This document shows, piece by piece, positions 1-10,882 of a DNA stretch of 64,000 nucleotides (its first letter is position 1; every line of letters starts with the position of its first letter). The notes beneath the pieces are model-generated. The model worked only from the letters and a program-made list of their open reading frames with translations, was not told the origin of the DNA and searched no databases. The translations under genes were made by a program, and so were the position numbers. The stretch is from Epithemia pelagica (Eukaryota > Bacillariophyta > Bacillariophyceae > Surirellales > Surirellaceae). The stretch is taken from NCBI GenBank assembly GCA_946965045.2, contig OX337237.1, forward strand, positions 2,790,001 to 2,854,000, read 5' to 3'.

Positions 1-3000
1 GGCCTCCAAGCTCTCGTCCAAGGACATCAACATGAGCAACAAAGCTGTGATGGAACTGAGGATTCAGTCACACAACCAGCTACTGCAAAAAGTTTCTATG
101 ATTGGAACCAAGATTCGTGGCAAATATTTGCATTTATGTGGTCAGTCAATTCCTTTTTCCTCTATCTGCCACGATATATGGCAGGGACCAAAGACCGACA
201 TTCTTGGAATTGTTCTTGTATTCACAGACCCCCGCAATTGCCACCATTACAAAATTCCGATCGGTCTTCTTCAGACAAAGGGTCATACGGCATCACAAGT
301 TGCCCGTCACACAGAGGGTTTGCTAAACACAGTTGGCTTTACCAAGGATGATTTGTTGGCATCGGTAAACGACAACACCAACTCTGCGGTTCTTGCAGGG
401 AAATACATCATAGGTCAAGATCGGGCAGGCAAATGTGAAATGCACAAGGCTGAATTGATTATTAAGCACGCCACTGGTCTTGCCCGGCGCAAGAAAGGCG
501 GCAAAGTGACCGATGAGTTTCCAGAGTTTGTGGACGTCTACAAGAAGTTTCATAAGTTTGCTTCTTGGTTGATGTCAAGCAAGGCCCGGTCTCGTTTTGA
601 TGATTTTCGAAAGTACGCCCAAAGCATCAACATGGTCGTCATTGAGATCCCTCTTCCCAATCTTACAAGGGTGGGAGGATGTGTCATCCTTTTCCAAGCC
701 CTTTTGCGACTCAGATTTGTATTCGAATTGTATGTCAGACATGCATCATGTCCTGAAGATTTCAAGAAGCTGTATCCCAACAGTAACTACTGGAATGCCA
801 TGGCTCAATTTGAGGCAATTCTCCTGCCGCTGAAAACTTGCGCTATGAGTTTGCAGTCTGATGAACCATCTTCCAACTCTGCTTCACTGGTTGAGATTTA
901 CATGTCCAAGACATTCATCAAAAAAATGAGAGACAATGGCGTCCCAGCTCTTCGAGTGACTTCGCATGCCAACCAACCTGTGACAAAGCAGTGAGATGCC
1001 AGTAAAACCATGACACAGCTTGAAAAGAATCGCAAATTGATTGCCTTTGATAAGTGTTTGGTCAGTTCCAAGACACTCATCAATCGTCTATTGAAAGAAT
1101 ATGATCATTATATGCGAGATGGTCCTGACGTCGAGGCAGAAAATGCTATGCTTGCAAACCCCCTTTTGTATACCATTGGAACAAGCTTATTCCAAAAACT
1201 TGGAGTGTATTTGGCAGTGGATATTGCAAGACTGGGGCAGCAGTATGTCACAGATATGGTTTCAAGATTTTCCAAGAAGAAACAGCAGAGCTTCGATGGA
1301 CCATCTGCTCCATCTGGTTCGACTGCTGCCTCTACTAACGACACTGGAGATGCAGATGCAGATGACGATGAAGACTCAGATGCTGGGGAGATTGGCGATC
1401 TACTGGGTTCCACAAGTCTATTTGGCCAGGTGGAACGAGACAGAGAAATAGTACAACGTGCCCTCATTCAGAACAGTCGTGGGAACACTACTGGTAATAC
1501 AGAGAATGTGGCCACACAGAACAATAATGAAGCGGAAATCCAGACACAGCAGAACTTTTTCCGGCGATGTGAAGAAGAACTGGCAGGCTACAAACGGTAC
1601 TGTGAGAGAGAGGTGCACCCGAATTGGGAGGCAGTAATCAAGAAATTCCCTACGGACAAATACAAGATGGAGTCTGAAAAGTGGACCGAGCGAGAAAAAA
1701 GGTTGTTTTCCTTTCGATGTGGGCAGAAAGATTTCCCGACAGTAGGCAAATACTTTGATTGTCTCCAGTGGTGGCAGCTGAACAAGGGAACATTCCACCG
1801 CATGTTTCCAACAGCCATGCTCTGGTTGAGTAAACCCTCCACCAATGCGTTTGCTGAGAGGGTGTTTTCCATGGCTTCCTGGTTCGCATCGAACCGACGA
1901 ATGAATCGACAGGGTAGCAAGGTTTTTGAGATGAGAACCCTGGATTGCATCAACAGGAAAGTTTTGGAAAGCATTTGGGTTGCCGAACAAGAGTTGGTTG
2001 AACAAGAGATTGTAGAAGGCAAGACTGTTTTGACTGTATCGGATGAGCACGGTCGTGAATCAGTCAACAACCAGGATGTACTACTTCTCTCTGAGCAGTC
2101 TTGTCAAGGAGATGTGCGTAGATACCATCAGATGATCAATGGTCTCCGAGACCACATGGACTACAATGACAAAGCGTCCGAATCTTTGGTGGTGGAAGAT
2201 GATGATGGTCCCCAAAAATTCTCCTATATTGGGGACGATGGCAAGACATACGAAGCAGACTCCATCGACATAGTCAACATTACCAGAGATGATGTCCCTG
2301 AAGCAAGCAAAGGTGAAGTCGAAGGTAATGGTGAAGGTGAAGGTGAAGGTGAAGTTCCCACTGAAAACCAGGCACCTGCTACCCAAGCATTGACATCAAC
2401 AGTGACCGATCAACATCAAATGAATGAATCTGATGACGAAAGTGATGGGGACTTAGGGGATGCCGATCTGTTAGAATATTTGAAAGAACGAAAGGACGAA
2501 GTCGAACACGAGGGAGACATGACGGTTGTTTCCTTGTCTACTGTCCAAACTAAGGGGCAGGACACTGCCCGGTCCAGTGCTGGAGGGAAAACCTCTTTGG
2601 ATTCGTCATCGAAGAAGAGGGCTGCCTCAAAGACACCGTCGGTGTCCTCTGACAAGGGAGGAACTGCCAAGAAACAGAAACGATCCGTAGCGGGTAAGAA
2701 GCCATCTCCTGAAGAACGATTGAGGGCCAAAAAGAAGGATGGAAATAAAGATGGAAAGAAACGAGCAACTGTGACGAGTCTTCCCTTACGCCGCAATACA
2801 AGGACTCCATCGCCTAATAGGCAAGGGTCAAAAGGAAAAAAGGCGGTAAGACGTTCTCCACGCAAAAAGAAAAGGAAGCAGCAGTCAAAATCCCGTGAAC
2901 AAAAGGCAATAGTGTATGAAGTCGAGGACACTGAAGAGGAAGACAATGAAGAAGAGGAGGAGGAGGAGGAGGGCTCATACAGTGATGATGACGACGAGGA

Positions 3001-3025
3001 TGGCAACGATGAGACGGAAGATTAG
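1..3025 (+). pseudogene. hAT-family transposase, 5' end outside window, one in-frame TGA
   Basis: One reading frame runs from the window edge to 3025, interrupted only by a TGA at 992-994; the frame is open on both sides. Numbering from the ATG at 32, hAT-like catalytic positions are visible: Asp48 in SICHDIW, Asp114 in ASVNDNTNSAV, and a Glu (codon at 1856) in AFAERVFSMASWF, the C-terminal hAT dimerisation block. The N-terminal zinc finger lies outside the window or is missing. The C-terminal ~330 residues are acidic and basic low complexity (Glu/Asp runs, Lys-rich tracts, PSPEERLR-type segments), unusual for a bare hAT transposase. It converges with the HhH-GPD gene (17 bp between stops). 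Family assignment is from motifs; the TGA suggests decay, though readthrough or an unspliced junction is not excluded. Confidence 0.7.
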
Positions 3026-3042
3026 GAACAAGTACTTAGTGA

Positions 3043-4850
3043 TTAGTAGTTTATTGATCGAACGATCTTGTTAAGATCTGTGACTGCAGGGTATTTCAAC
3101 ATAAAGTCTCCAACACATCGTCTCACCTGTTGTTTTGTACCCTTCGACCCAAGTAATTCTCCAAGTGAACCAAACAGCGGGTTTACTTCTTGCCATTGTT
3201 GTTTGGGGATCCAGTACTCGAGTAAATTAGAGCATTGTGATCCATCTTGGCAATATGGGGGAATCCATTTGAGATGTCTTGCCCATTTGAGGACGTGGAT
3301 GTCGCTTGGAATGCCATCGTTTCTCCGGAATGAATACGAAATCACCAAAGTTGCCGTCTTGTACCCAACACCAGGAAGAGTGATTAATTCTTCGATGGTA
3401 ATTGATGAGGGGAGTCGACCATTATGGCGGACGATGAAATAGTCAGCAGCATTGACTATTCGTTCTCCATTCACATAGTATTTGCCTGATTCCGACATGA
3501 GGCTACAGACAACATTCATGCCATAAGTGGTGGCAATGTCGATTGTAGATTGGGCGTTGATGAATCCCATTGAGAACAACCTTGGTACCAACAATGCTAA
3601 TTGCTTGTCGGAAGTACTGCTGCTCATAAGAATGACCATTAGGCACATAAAACCACTGTCAGCATCGAGTGAATCGGCATATTCATCGATCCATGGTTCC
3701 CATGTGTCCCGGGGTGCCAGTAGATTGTATGTGTTTGTGATACACTGGTGAAGAGAGAGGAGATCGTTCAAGCATCTCAACCTTTCCTCCTTGGGTGTTG
3801 GATGATTCCATTTTAGTGGGGGGTCTGGTCGACAATAGCCAATTGTCAATTTGGGCATTGTTCCTGGAAGATGTCGAATTGAATTGTTGTATTGATTGAT
3901 GCCAGTCCTTTTCAATAAAGACTGCTTGAACTTGTCAAGACGTGCTCGGGTAAGAGGACTCCCTTGAAAGACATTTCTCTTTCGGAATCCAAAGATAGGA
4001 TACGGAGCATGTTGTTGGGTTTTGGGTTCTAGATGATAATGGTTCTTTTCTGTAGGTGAAAGAGGTGGAGGACAATTGGATATAGGGGTTTCACTGGTAT
4101 TGGAAGGCGGACTGGGTGATGAGGTAGGTGGGAGGGTAGGACGATTAGATATGTGAATAGGACCTGGTGATGGAGTAGGCGACAGGGGAATGATGGGGCT
4201 GTCCGTGACATTGACACTGTAGTTCGGAGGAATGTTCTTTTTGAGTCGATGGAGAACGTCTTCTATAACAAGGTTGATGAGGAGAGACACGTCAGGTGGG
4301 CAGCCATAGGTCTGTTGTGATGTGTTATGAAGCAGGAAAGGGGTGTCGAATCGTGATAACCAGGATAACAGTAATGACGAGATTCAACGGTCTTGGTTTT
4401 TTCTTGCACAGTTCTCCAAGTGACTCTGGATGAAATCAACAATCTTGAGATAGGTTTCATTGGGTTGAATGTAGAAGGAGGGTTGGCAGGTGATTTGAAG
4501 CAAAACAAGCTGTGTTGAATTGTTGATTGGTGGTGAGTTGTTGGAGGCATAAGGAATGTTGTCGTGACGTATTTGATTTTGTAATTCTTGAACAACGTGG
4601 TGAAGAAGGGAGGAAAACTTGGTATCAATAAACATTCGGAGGAAGGATAGATTCTTTGTTCCAAAAGATATGGAGCTTGGGATGAATTGGACATGAGGAA
4701 CAATGGTAGCATCGAAGCGGCAGAGCCAGCAAAGTACAGCCTTGGAGATACACCATCAACTTGATCCAGGACAAAAGAGACAAGAGATTGATTTGTTGCA
4801 AGTCGGTGTTCAATTCGACATGAACATTTGACTATGATGATCTGAGACAT
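3043..4850 (-). pseudogene. HhH-GPD (endonuclease III-like) DNA glycosylase gene inside a mobile element, disrupted
   Basis: The C-terminal half (3043-4290) carries the HhH-GPD signature LPGVGYKTATLV followed by PSDIHVLKWARHL. The hairpin Lys and the Asp match the catalytic Lys and Asp of endonuclease III, which cuts the glycosidic bond of oxidised bases. An upstream block (MVILMSSSTSD) fits the first helices of the fold, but the usual Gln of SAQ(T/A)TD is absent and no C-terminal 4Fe-4S Cys cluster is seen. A Pro/Ser-rich linker separates this from an N-terminal region of unknown function. Coding-like sequence in the same frame continues upstream across a TGA at 4384-4386. From about 4640 to the ATG at 4850 coding character moves to another frame. 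The gene is therefore broken by at least one stop and one frameshift, or has an unrecognised intron. Confidence 0.55.
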
Positions 4851-5435
4851 GCTGATTTGTGGCTCCCTTTGAGGACAAGTGTTCAGTGTTCAGTTCAGTG
4901 TCGGTATTACAGCAAACAAAGGGGGTTGGGTTTTGGTGGGGAGTGTGGAATAAGAAGTGGACATTGTTGACACTATATTGCATATTGGAGTAGAATGGCG
5001 TAGATTGTAGGTGAATGGAATTAGAAAGGATCGGGGTGTTGGGTGGAATTGAGTTGTGACACAGGTAATTCATGAATTGAATTCGGAATTTGGCAAATTC
5101 AATTTTCTCTGAATTCGTGGTAGGGGAGTGTGAATTCAATTCATTACAGAATGGGCGACGAATTCATATGGGAATTCAATTCATAGCTAGGTAATATATG
5201 AGTTTCGAATTGAAGTTAATTTGTGTGTGTCGATATACGAGTTTTGTTTCATAATTTAATTCGTGATAGTACAGTATATGAATTGTATTTCAAACTTAAT
5301 TCGTCTTATGTCAAAATACGAATTAATATTCTAATTTCATTCAGATATATATAGAAATGAGTTGGTTGAATTAAGCTAATTTCAGGAGATTTCGCTTGTG
5401 AATTATTTTCGGTAATTCAATTCAGATTTTAATAT
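4851..5435. repeat. AT-rich stretch with many GAATT/AATTC motifs, probable element end
   Basis: No convincing gene. From about 5040 the sequence becomes strongly AT-rich and repeats short GAATTC, AATTCAATT and CGAATT words in both orientations. It stops abruptly where a truncated cyclase coding exon begins (about 5440-5460). This looks like subterminal repeats of the mobile element whose genes lie at 1-4850. The matching left end would be outside the window. Confidence 0.45.
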
Positions 5436-5753
5436 TTACAACTTCCAAACCGTGGTGGCTTCAAATGAGCTCGTCTCGGAGTTGCTTACATAAAAGAAGA
5501 CTCCAATCGCCACACACGCAGTCACCGAGATCAAAAGAAAGACAACGAGAATTCGGACAAGCCGGACGGCCATTGATTCATGCTGGGCAATACTATCTTG
5601 TGGGCTCGTTGCCTCTGCCACATCTTGCTCCTCCTTCGATCGAACAGATATGTCGACCCCCTCGCTCACATCGTCATCTTCGAAGAGAGACACATCGTTA
5701 TCTTCTGAAGGAGACATGCTCAGTCTTTTACCCATGGCCCAAATAGATGGCAA
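5436..5753 (-). pseudogene. Truncated N-terminal exon of a nucleotide cyclase receptor paralogue
   Basis: The 105-residue frame starts at an ATG and resembles the first 85 residues of the intact cyclase-PDE receptor at 31653-35476. Both have an acidic N-terminus with SLFEDD, then EESRALSMVRFVVFF versus QHESMAVRLVRILVVF, one transmembrane helix, and the segment ending YVSN(S/T)ETSSFE. Directly after SSFE the similarity stops and the frame runs through about eight unrelated residues to a stop in the AT-rich DNA. The rest of the receptor (extracellular, cyclase and PDE domains) is absent. The simplest reading is that an element inserted into the first exon of a paralogue and the downstream part was displaced out of the window. 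Confidence 0.8.
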
Positions 5754-5835
5754 AGAAAATTATGACCTCAGACTCATGTTTTTGTGTCGTTCGAGATATC
5801 CCTCAGATTAGGTGTCCGCTTCTTAGCTAATGGAA

Positions 5836-5853
5836 CTCTACTGTAAGTCATAA
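5836..5853 (+). repeat. Left terminal inverted repeat of the Harbinger element
   Basis: CTCTACTGTAAGTCATAA; exact reverse complement at 8987-9004. Confidence 0.8.
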
Positions 5854-6103
5854 CCCCCAAATCCTAAAAAAAATCGTTCCTAAACTTGAGCCCATAACCT
5901 GTTCGCTGAGAAATTAAGATCCGTTTAAGGCAAAATTTGTCCGGGGGTAGGCCTCGGCTTATGAACTTTCGACACAAACTTATTCTCAGCGCATGTATAT
6001 ATATATGTGCATACATGTATATGATATATCCCCCCCCCCATACAAGAAGGAAAAAGCTCCTCAACCCCTACCACCACGAGCATCTCGTCCTTTTCTCGGG
6101 CCT

Positions 6104-6159
6104 CTTCTTCGCTTTGTACCTCCACCCTTGACTTCTTCGCTTTGTACCTCCACCCTTGA
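6104..6159 (+). repeat. 28-bp unit repeated twice just before the Myb-like start codon
   Basis: Two near-identical 28-bp copies beginning CTTCTTCGCTTTGTACC end two bases before the ATG at 6162. A TATA-like ATGTATATATATATG tract lies at about 5994-6008, so these copies probably sit in the 5' UTR. Confidence 0.7.
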
Positions 6160-6161
6160 CA

Positions 6162-7508
6162 ATGGCCGAGGATCTTGAAAAGAGGATGGAGAGAGCCTTT
6201 GCCGAAGTCGAGGCAGGTTTGGCCCAAAACCAGGACGACTCCACCTCAGAGGAGGAAGATGCCCCGACCCAGATGCCAACGCCAACACCACCTCAAGCAG
6301 TCACACAGGGACCTCCTGACTTATCCCAACAACTGAATTTGACAAAAACCAGCGTCCCTCCCACTCCTGCAGCAACAAGTGTCCCACCAGTGCGACGTGA
6401 GTCACCCCGACTCCGCATTAAGAGACTCCTACAAGAGCAAAACAACGACAAGAAGCCCAAAGCCAAGAAGGCAAAGAAGACTGCTCCAACATCAGCTCCT
6501 ACAGCCTCCGGAAAAAACACAGCAACATCGAACACAACAACCAAAGCGAAAAAAGGAAGCGTATCACAAGCAAAAAAGGGTAATGGAGGACCAGGTAGAT
6601 CGAGAGGGAGGAACTTCACTGAAGACGAGACCTGGTACCTCCTTGATCTTATTTCCGCCATAGAACCTGCAGGGCAATACGATTGGGATCGAGTAACGGA
6701 CGCCTACAACGAAAGGTTCAAGGCGTCCGACCGCCTCAGGGACAGGGAATCTCTCAAACGCCGTTTTGGTGCGCTACATGGGAGAAAGATTCCTACGGGA
6801 GATCCACATTGTCCCGACGAAGTGAAGGCGGCCAAACAGATCCTCATCGACATCCAAACACGATGTGATGTTGGCGAAAAGGCAAACAGACACGACATTG
6901 GCTTCGACTCGACCTCGTCGGAAGGAGAGAGTGTTGCAGATGGAGAAGCAGACTACGGAGAAGATGAAGAAGACGACCAAGAAGCAGACGATCAACAAGG
7001 AGAGAAGCAAGACAAGGAGGAAAATCTGGAGACCCCCAAAACAAGTGTCAAGCCGCATGGATCAAAGCCCCTTCGGTCGGATACGAAAAGTCGACGCAAG
7101 CGAACAATTGACTCCGACGACAAAACTGACGCTATCATGAAATTCATGATGGTGTCGCAGCAGAATCGTCAAGATGCAGAAGAGAAAGAAAGGAAGTTTC
7201 GCAGAGAGAAAGAAGACCGTGAGAAAGAAGAGCGACAGAAGCGTGACGACGAGCGACGTGAGAGAGACGAGCGTCGTGCGGAACAGTCAATGGCTATGCA
7301 ACAATCAATGCTGCAAATGATGATGCAGCAACAGCGTAACTTGCTCATGTTGCTTGCACCGAATGTAATGGGACAGGTCCAACCGCAACAGGTCCAACCG
7401 CAACAGAACACTACAACGCCTGCGGGTCAGCTCCAACCGCAACACACTCTAACACCTGAAGGCCAGAACATTGATCAGAATGATGACAAGGAAGGAAAAG
7501 AAATTTAG
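6162..7508 (+). CDS. Harbinger accessory DNA-binding protein (DUF6818/Myb-like)
   Basis: A 448-residue protein. After a low-complexity Thr/Pro and Lys/Ala/Thr-rich N-terminus, residues ~148-250 start RGRNFTEDETWYLLDLI and continue with a tri-helical Myb/SANT-like pattern, ending in KIPTGDPHCPDEVKAAKQI. That is the signature I recognise from DUF6818 proteins of stramenopile transposons. Then come an acidic stretch, a strongly charged coiled coil (repeated REKEERQKRDDERRE-type heptads), a Met/Gln-rich segment and Gln/Pro repeats. In PIF/Harbinger elements a Myb-like partner binds the element ends and is needed for nuclear import of the transposase. The ATG at 6162 is preferred as the first ATG in the open frame. 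The frame has no stops, unlike the partner transposase. Confidence 0.75.
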   Translation: MAEDLEKRMERAFAEVEAGLAQNQDDSTSEEEDAPTQMPTPTPPQAVTQGPPDLSQQLNLTKTSVPPTPAATSVPPVRRESPRLRIKRLLQEQNNDKKPKAKKAKKTAPTSAPTASGKNTATSNTTTKAKKGSVSQAKKGNGGPGRSRGRNFTEDETWYLLDLISAIEPAGQYDWDRVTDAYNERFKASDRLRDRESLKRRFGALHGRKIPTGDPHCPDEVKAAKQILIDIQTRCDVGEKANRHDIGFDSTSSEGESVADGEADYGEDEEDDQEADDQQGEKQDKEENLETPKTSVKPHGSKPLRSDTKSRRKRTIDSDDKTDAIMKFMMVSQQNRQDAEEKERKFRREKEDREKEERQKRDDERRERDERRAEQSMAMQQSMLQMMMQQQRNLLMLLAPNVMGQVQPQQVQPQQNTTTPAGQLQPQHTLTPEGQNIDQNDDKEGKEI

Positions 7509-7533
7509 TAGATAAAATAACTGGTATAGTTGA

Positions 7534-8721
7534 CTACGAAAGAGATGAATGGTATCCCTGTTGTCCTGTAAGATACAAATGGGGGTAAAATGTCGTCCGA
7601 ATCTGGTTGAAGCCAACACACGAAGCCCTGTAGTTGTACAATAGGACAACGAGAGACAGGACAATCTTCCTTTCTCCCATCTCTTCATACTTAAGGCGAT
7701 CTTTCAGGCGAGGGAAGGAAGCTTGCAAGCCTCTCATCCCCCACTCGGACAGCTGTCGCACCGAAGTGGCCGCCTTGTACATCTCCCTTGTATTTCTCAC
7801 TCTACCCTATCGATCCACATTGTTTTGATACGACTTCAACAAGCTCGGCCGATTCTCCGATCCGAAGGCAGAGTCCACGACAATGCGCCCGCCACCACGT
7901 CGTCGTTCACTGTCGTGCACGGCATCTAATTTTTCGTAGATCTTCGAGAGGTGGGACAACGTAGAATCGTGCCAGGATCCAGGCGCGTTGATGTAACACG
8001 CCCGGATCCTTCCATCTGGTGAAAAAACAAAAAGGTTTGAAATATAGTGATCGCATTTCCATCCATTATAGAAGATGCTTTCAAGATCAGGGTTAGCTTC
8101 GATGAGGACTTTGAGTCCGTCCATCGCTTTCCACACATTCTTGAGCACAGGGTATTTCTCCCTGATAACCACCTTGAAGCTCGCTATTTCGCTTCGCGTT
8201 GGCAATCTCACCTCGGCGTCCGGATGGTTCTGGAGGACTTTGACCAGAAGACGACGCCCAAAGCGCAACCAAACAGAAACTGGGTTCGCAGTCATCCCAA
8301 AGATGACCTGCAAGGGGATCGTTGAACCACGAGTACGCGTCCAGGCGAGCACTAATCCTAGACATATCGTTGCGTCTATTTGCCGTTTCCGTCCTGTTCT
8401 ACCAGTTTGTCGAACGCGTCTCATGTGAAACTTTTTGTTCGCTTTCTGTGGATAGGGACTCCAACTGTTAAACAGTGGCGTGAACAGCTTTAGCAGACTC
8501 TTAAATGACTCATGATCAAAGCAACACAAAGCTATCAACGAGAGGTCATCACCACTATTGTAAAGTCTCATGAACGAAGAGTATTTTGGATGTTGGAGAG
8601 CAGCGCGACGAATCCCGCCCGAACGATTACGAACACGCTGTGCTTCCTCAAGACGAAGCTTCTTCTTCTTCTTCTCCTCCTCCAGGAGAAGAAGGATCAA
8701 TGCATCGTCGTCTTCATCCAT
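7534..8721 (-). pseudogene. Harbinger DDE transposase with an in-frame TAG before the catalytic Glu
   Basis: The ATG at 8721 begins MDEDDDALILLLLEEE. The DDE nuclease fold shows KAMDGLK (first Asp), CYINAPGSWHDS (second Asp, the classic HARBI1/PIF motif) and RIVVDSAFG. At 7807-7809 a TAG interrupts the frame. The same frame continues without a break as ...KAATSVRQLSEWGMRGLQASFPRLK, which supplies the third acidic residue (the Glu of SEWGM) and the C-terminal helix block, ending at 7534. The nonsense codon separates two catalytic Asp residues from the Glu, so a truncated product should be inactive. This copy is probably non-autonomous unless read through. An upstream in-frame extension from 8835 is Ser-rich and probably not translated. 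Confidence 0.75.
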
Positions 8722-8904
8722 GGTATTACAACAACAAATATTACTACAGGTTAGTCGAAAAGAGGATGACGATGAGGCCGAAAGGCGTGTCGAGGTGGAG
8801 GGAGTCTCGTGGGGGAAAATGGCGCGACATGCCAATGCATATATATGGTTATGTATATCCTATAACGTGCGTTGGGTTTTCCAAAGAATGACACTGGTTA
8901 GGTT

Positions 8905-8920
8905 TTATGACTTACAGTAG
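8905..8920 (-). repeat. Inner copy of the Harbinger right terminal repeat
   Basis: TTATGACTTACAGTAG matches 16 bp of the right TIR in the same orientation, 82 bp inside it. It could be the end of a shorter derivative or a second transposase-binding site. Confidence 0.6.
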
Positions 8921-8986
8921 CAGTCATCGTCTTATACTAAAAATGTGTTTTCCGAACGTAAATGTAGGATTTATGCTTTTTTGAGT

Positions 8987-9004
8987 TTATGACTTACAGT
9001 AGAG
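8987..9004 (-). repeat. Right terminal inverted repeat of the Harbinger element
   Basis: TTATGACTTACAGTAGAG is the exact reverse complement of 5836-5853. Confidence 0.8.
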
Positions 9005-10798
9005 ACCCAATTTAATGCGACCGACCCTGTGGTCTGTCTGTGACCACGATGAATGCTCCACAGTCTGTCCTTCTCCTCATTAAAATTCACAAAAAGCAAA
9101 AACATCATCTTGAATGGCCGGCGTGAAAGTGACCGTTGATGGTTGGCGGGCGTCCTCCCATCAACACGATTGAAATTTAGGACGCTGGCGACAACTTGTC
9201 ATAAAATCGCGAGCACAAAATCTGGAGGGCAAAAAAACACTGATCACGTACCAATATGACCATGGTGCAGTCGTTGTCGACTGAGTGCGTCTTTCCTTTA
9301 GTTGCTGTGTGATGCTTTGTTTCTTCTGTAGGATTTGATAGGATCTTTGCCCATTTTCTCATTATTAGGCTTGTCACCCCATGGGTCGAGCTGTTTTGTA
9401 GGTTGGTGACGCTTTGCTTTCGTCGTAGCGATAACAAGAGACTGATTGTCACCACTTTATAGGCTACAGGCTACGATTTGCTCGTCTGGTCTATGCTCAT
9501 CGAGGATAATTCTTAGTGTTGGTTGTTTCTTCCTCCGGGTGAAGACGAGGACGAAGGAGTGGGATGAAAACACTCAACAGGAGAATCCGGACTCCACCAT
9601 ATCACACCATTAACATTGATCTTTACCCCTATGACTATGATACAGACTAGGAATTCTACGTAGACTAGTATCAAAGTAAAAGGGCTACAAATGAATCAAT
9701 CATCAAGACTAATAAGCAATGTCAGAGTGGTGAGATATGAGATGTCCCAAGGATTCCAGAAAATGGGGCTCCGAAGCAAACACAAGCAGGCAGCAGCGAG
9801 GGACACTGAGAACATTGTCCTGAGTCTACTAACAGCTCTGTCTTTTCTGACTTACATTACTTGCATGGAAGCGGACAAACCATGCAATTGCCATCGACAT
9901 GGGTGCCGTAGTCGAGGTTCGTTGTTTGTTTGTTGTTTGCCTTGTGAGTGAGAACGGAACTGTGAATTGTGCACTAGCAACCGTCAACCGTCATGCACGC
10001 TGGGCCGTTCGAACTGATTTGAATTGTGACAAAGCAATGCCGGCGTGTCCTTTCTGCTTTTTGATGGACAATGGGATGAGCAATGGAGAAAAAAATCCTG
10101 CTTTGCTGTCTGTGACAATGGGTATTTTGTTTCCGAGCAGACGAGCTAAGAAGCGGACACCTAATCTGAGGGTTACTCATATATGGGTATAATTATAATG
10201 GGTTTCATTAGGCCCAATAGAGAATCATTGGAATAATTCTAGACTGTGAAGAACGTCTTTTCCTCAGTGTACGTCAAAGTTAAAAGGGGACCAAGAGCAA
10301 GACCAAGATCACCTCCCTCTTCCCTACCGATAGATGTTGATATGAAATGACGCCGGGCTTGGCACAGGCCAGCGACAAACCTGTCACGGTAGGATGTCAC
10401 GGTTCAGCATCTTCACTCGGAAGTTGCTTCACCGGAAAACATCTGCACATTCCGATAACGACAGGATATCAGAGAACAGCAAATGACGAAAGAAAGGGAC
10501 CGCCCTATCCGAGCCCTGCCGAGAACTGGTATGAGTTGTTAATCGAAATTTTTCAACAATGATGGATTGTCCTCCAATGCATGGACTCCATCCAATGAGG
10601 CAAGGCTGGCGATTGGGTCAACACAGCCAAAGCCGAATCCGAATCCACAACGCACTGAGCTCACTCTTATCAGGTTCAGCGTTCGTTTGGCAAAGGTCTG
10701 ATCTCCTTTGGCAGCGTTCCACCACCTCTCAAGAGTAATTTGGGCTTTTACTGGTAAAGAACTACCAGCTTTTCTTTTTCTGGCCGGGGCCCCAGCTC
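9005..10798. other. Gene-poor stretch upstream of the plus-strand retrotransposon
   Basis: Only short open frames without family motifs or believable codon use. It should contain the left end and leader of the retrotransposon starting near 10.8 kb, but I could not find terminal repeats by eye. Just before the gag frame, at 10790-10806, CCCCAGCTCGTGCTGGGG forms a compact hairpin followed by a run of about 13 G. Confidence 0.4.
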
Positions 10799-10882
10799 GT
10801 GCTGGGGCTCGGGGGGGGGGGGGATAGTGGTCAGATTTCCTTCCTTCCTTCTGATTCCACGGACCTTTCGACAGCTACTCCC

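Larger units (their letters stand above)
5836..9004. mobile_element. PIF/Harbinger-type DNA transposon (3.17 kb)
   Basis: An 18-bp perfect terminal inverted repeat is present: CTCTACTGTAAGTCATAA at 5836-5853 and its reverse complement at 8987-9004. Between them lie the two genes expected for the superfamily: a Myb-like/DUF6818 protein on plus and a DDE transposase on minus, transcribed convergently with 25 bp between stops. A third 16-bp copy of the right repeat at 8905-8920 may be an older or alternative end. The 3-bp TWA target duplication typical of the family is not evident; only the dinucleotide TA is symmetric inside the repeat (CTCTA...TAGAG), so the exact ends are uncertain. It lies about 80 bp upstream of the truncated cyclase start. 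Confidence 0.75.

Noticed and set aside
9177-10192. Several 60-97 residue frames in the gene-poor stretch
   Set aside because: Short, composition like translated non-coding DNA, no family motifs and no consistent frame.
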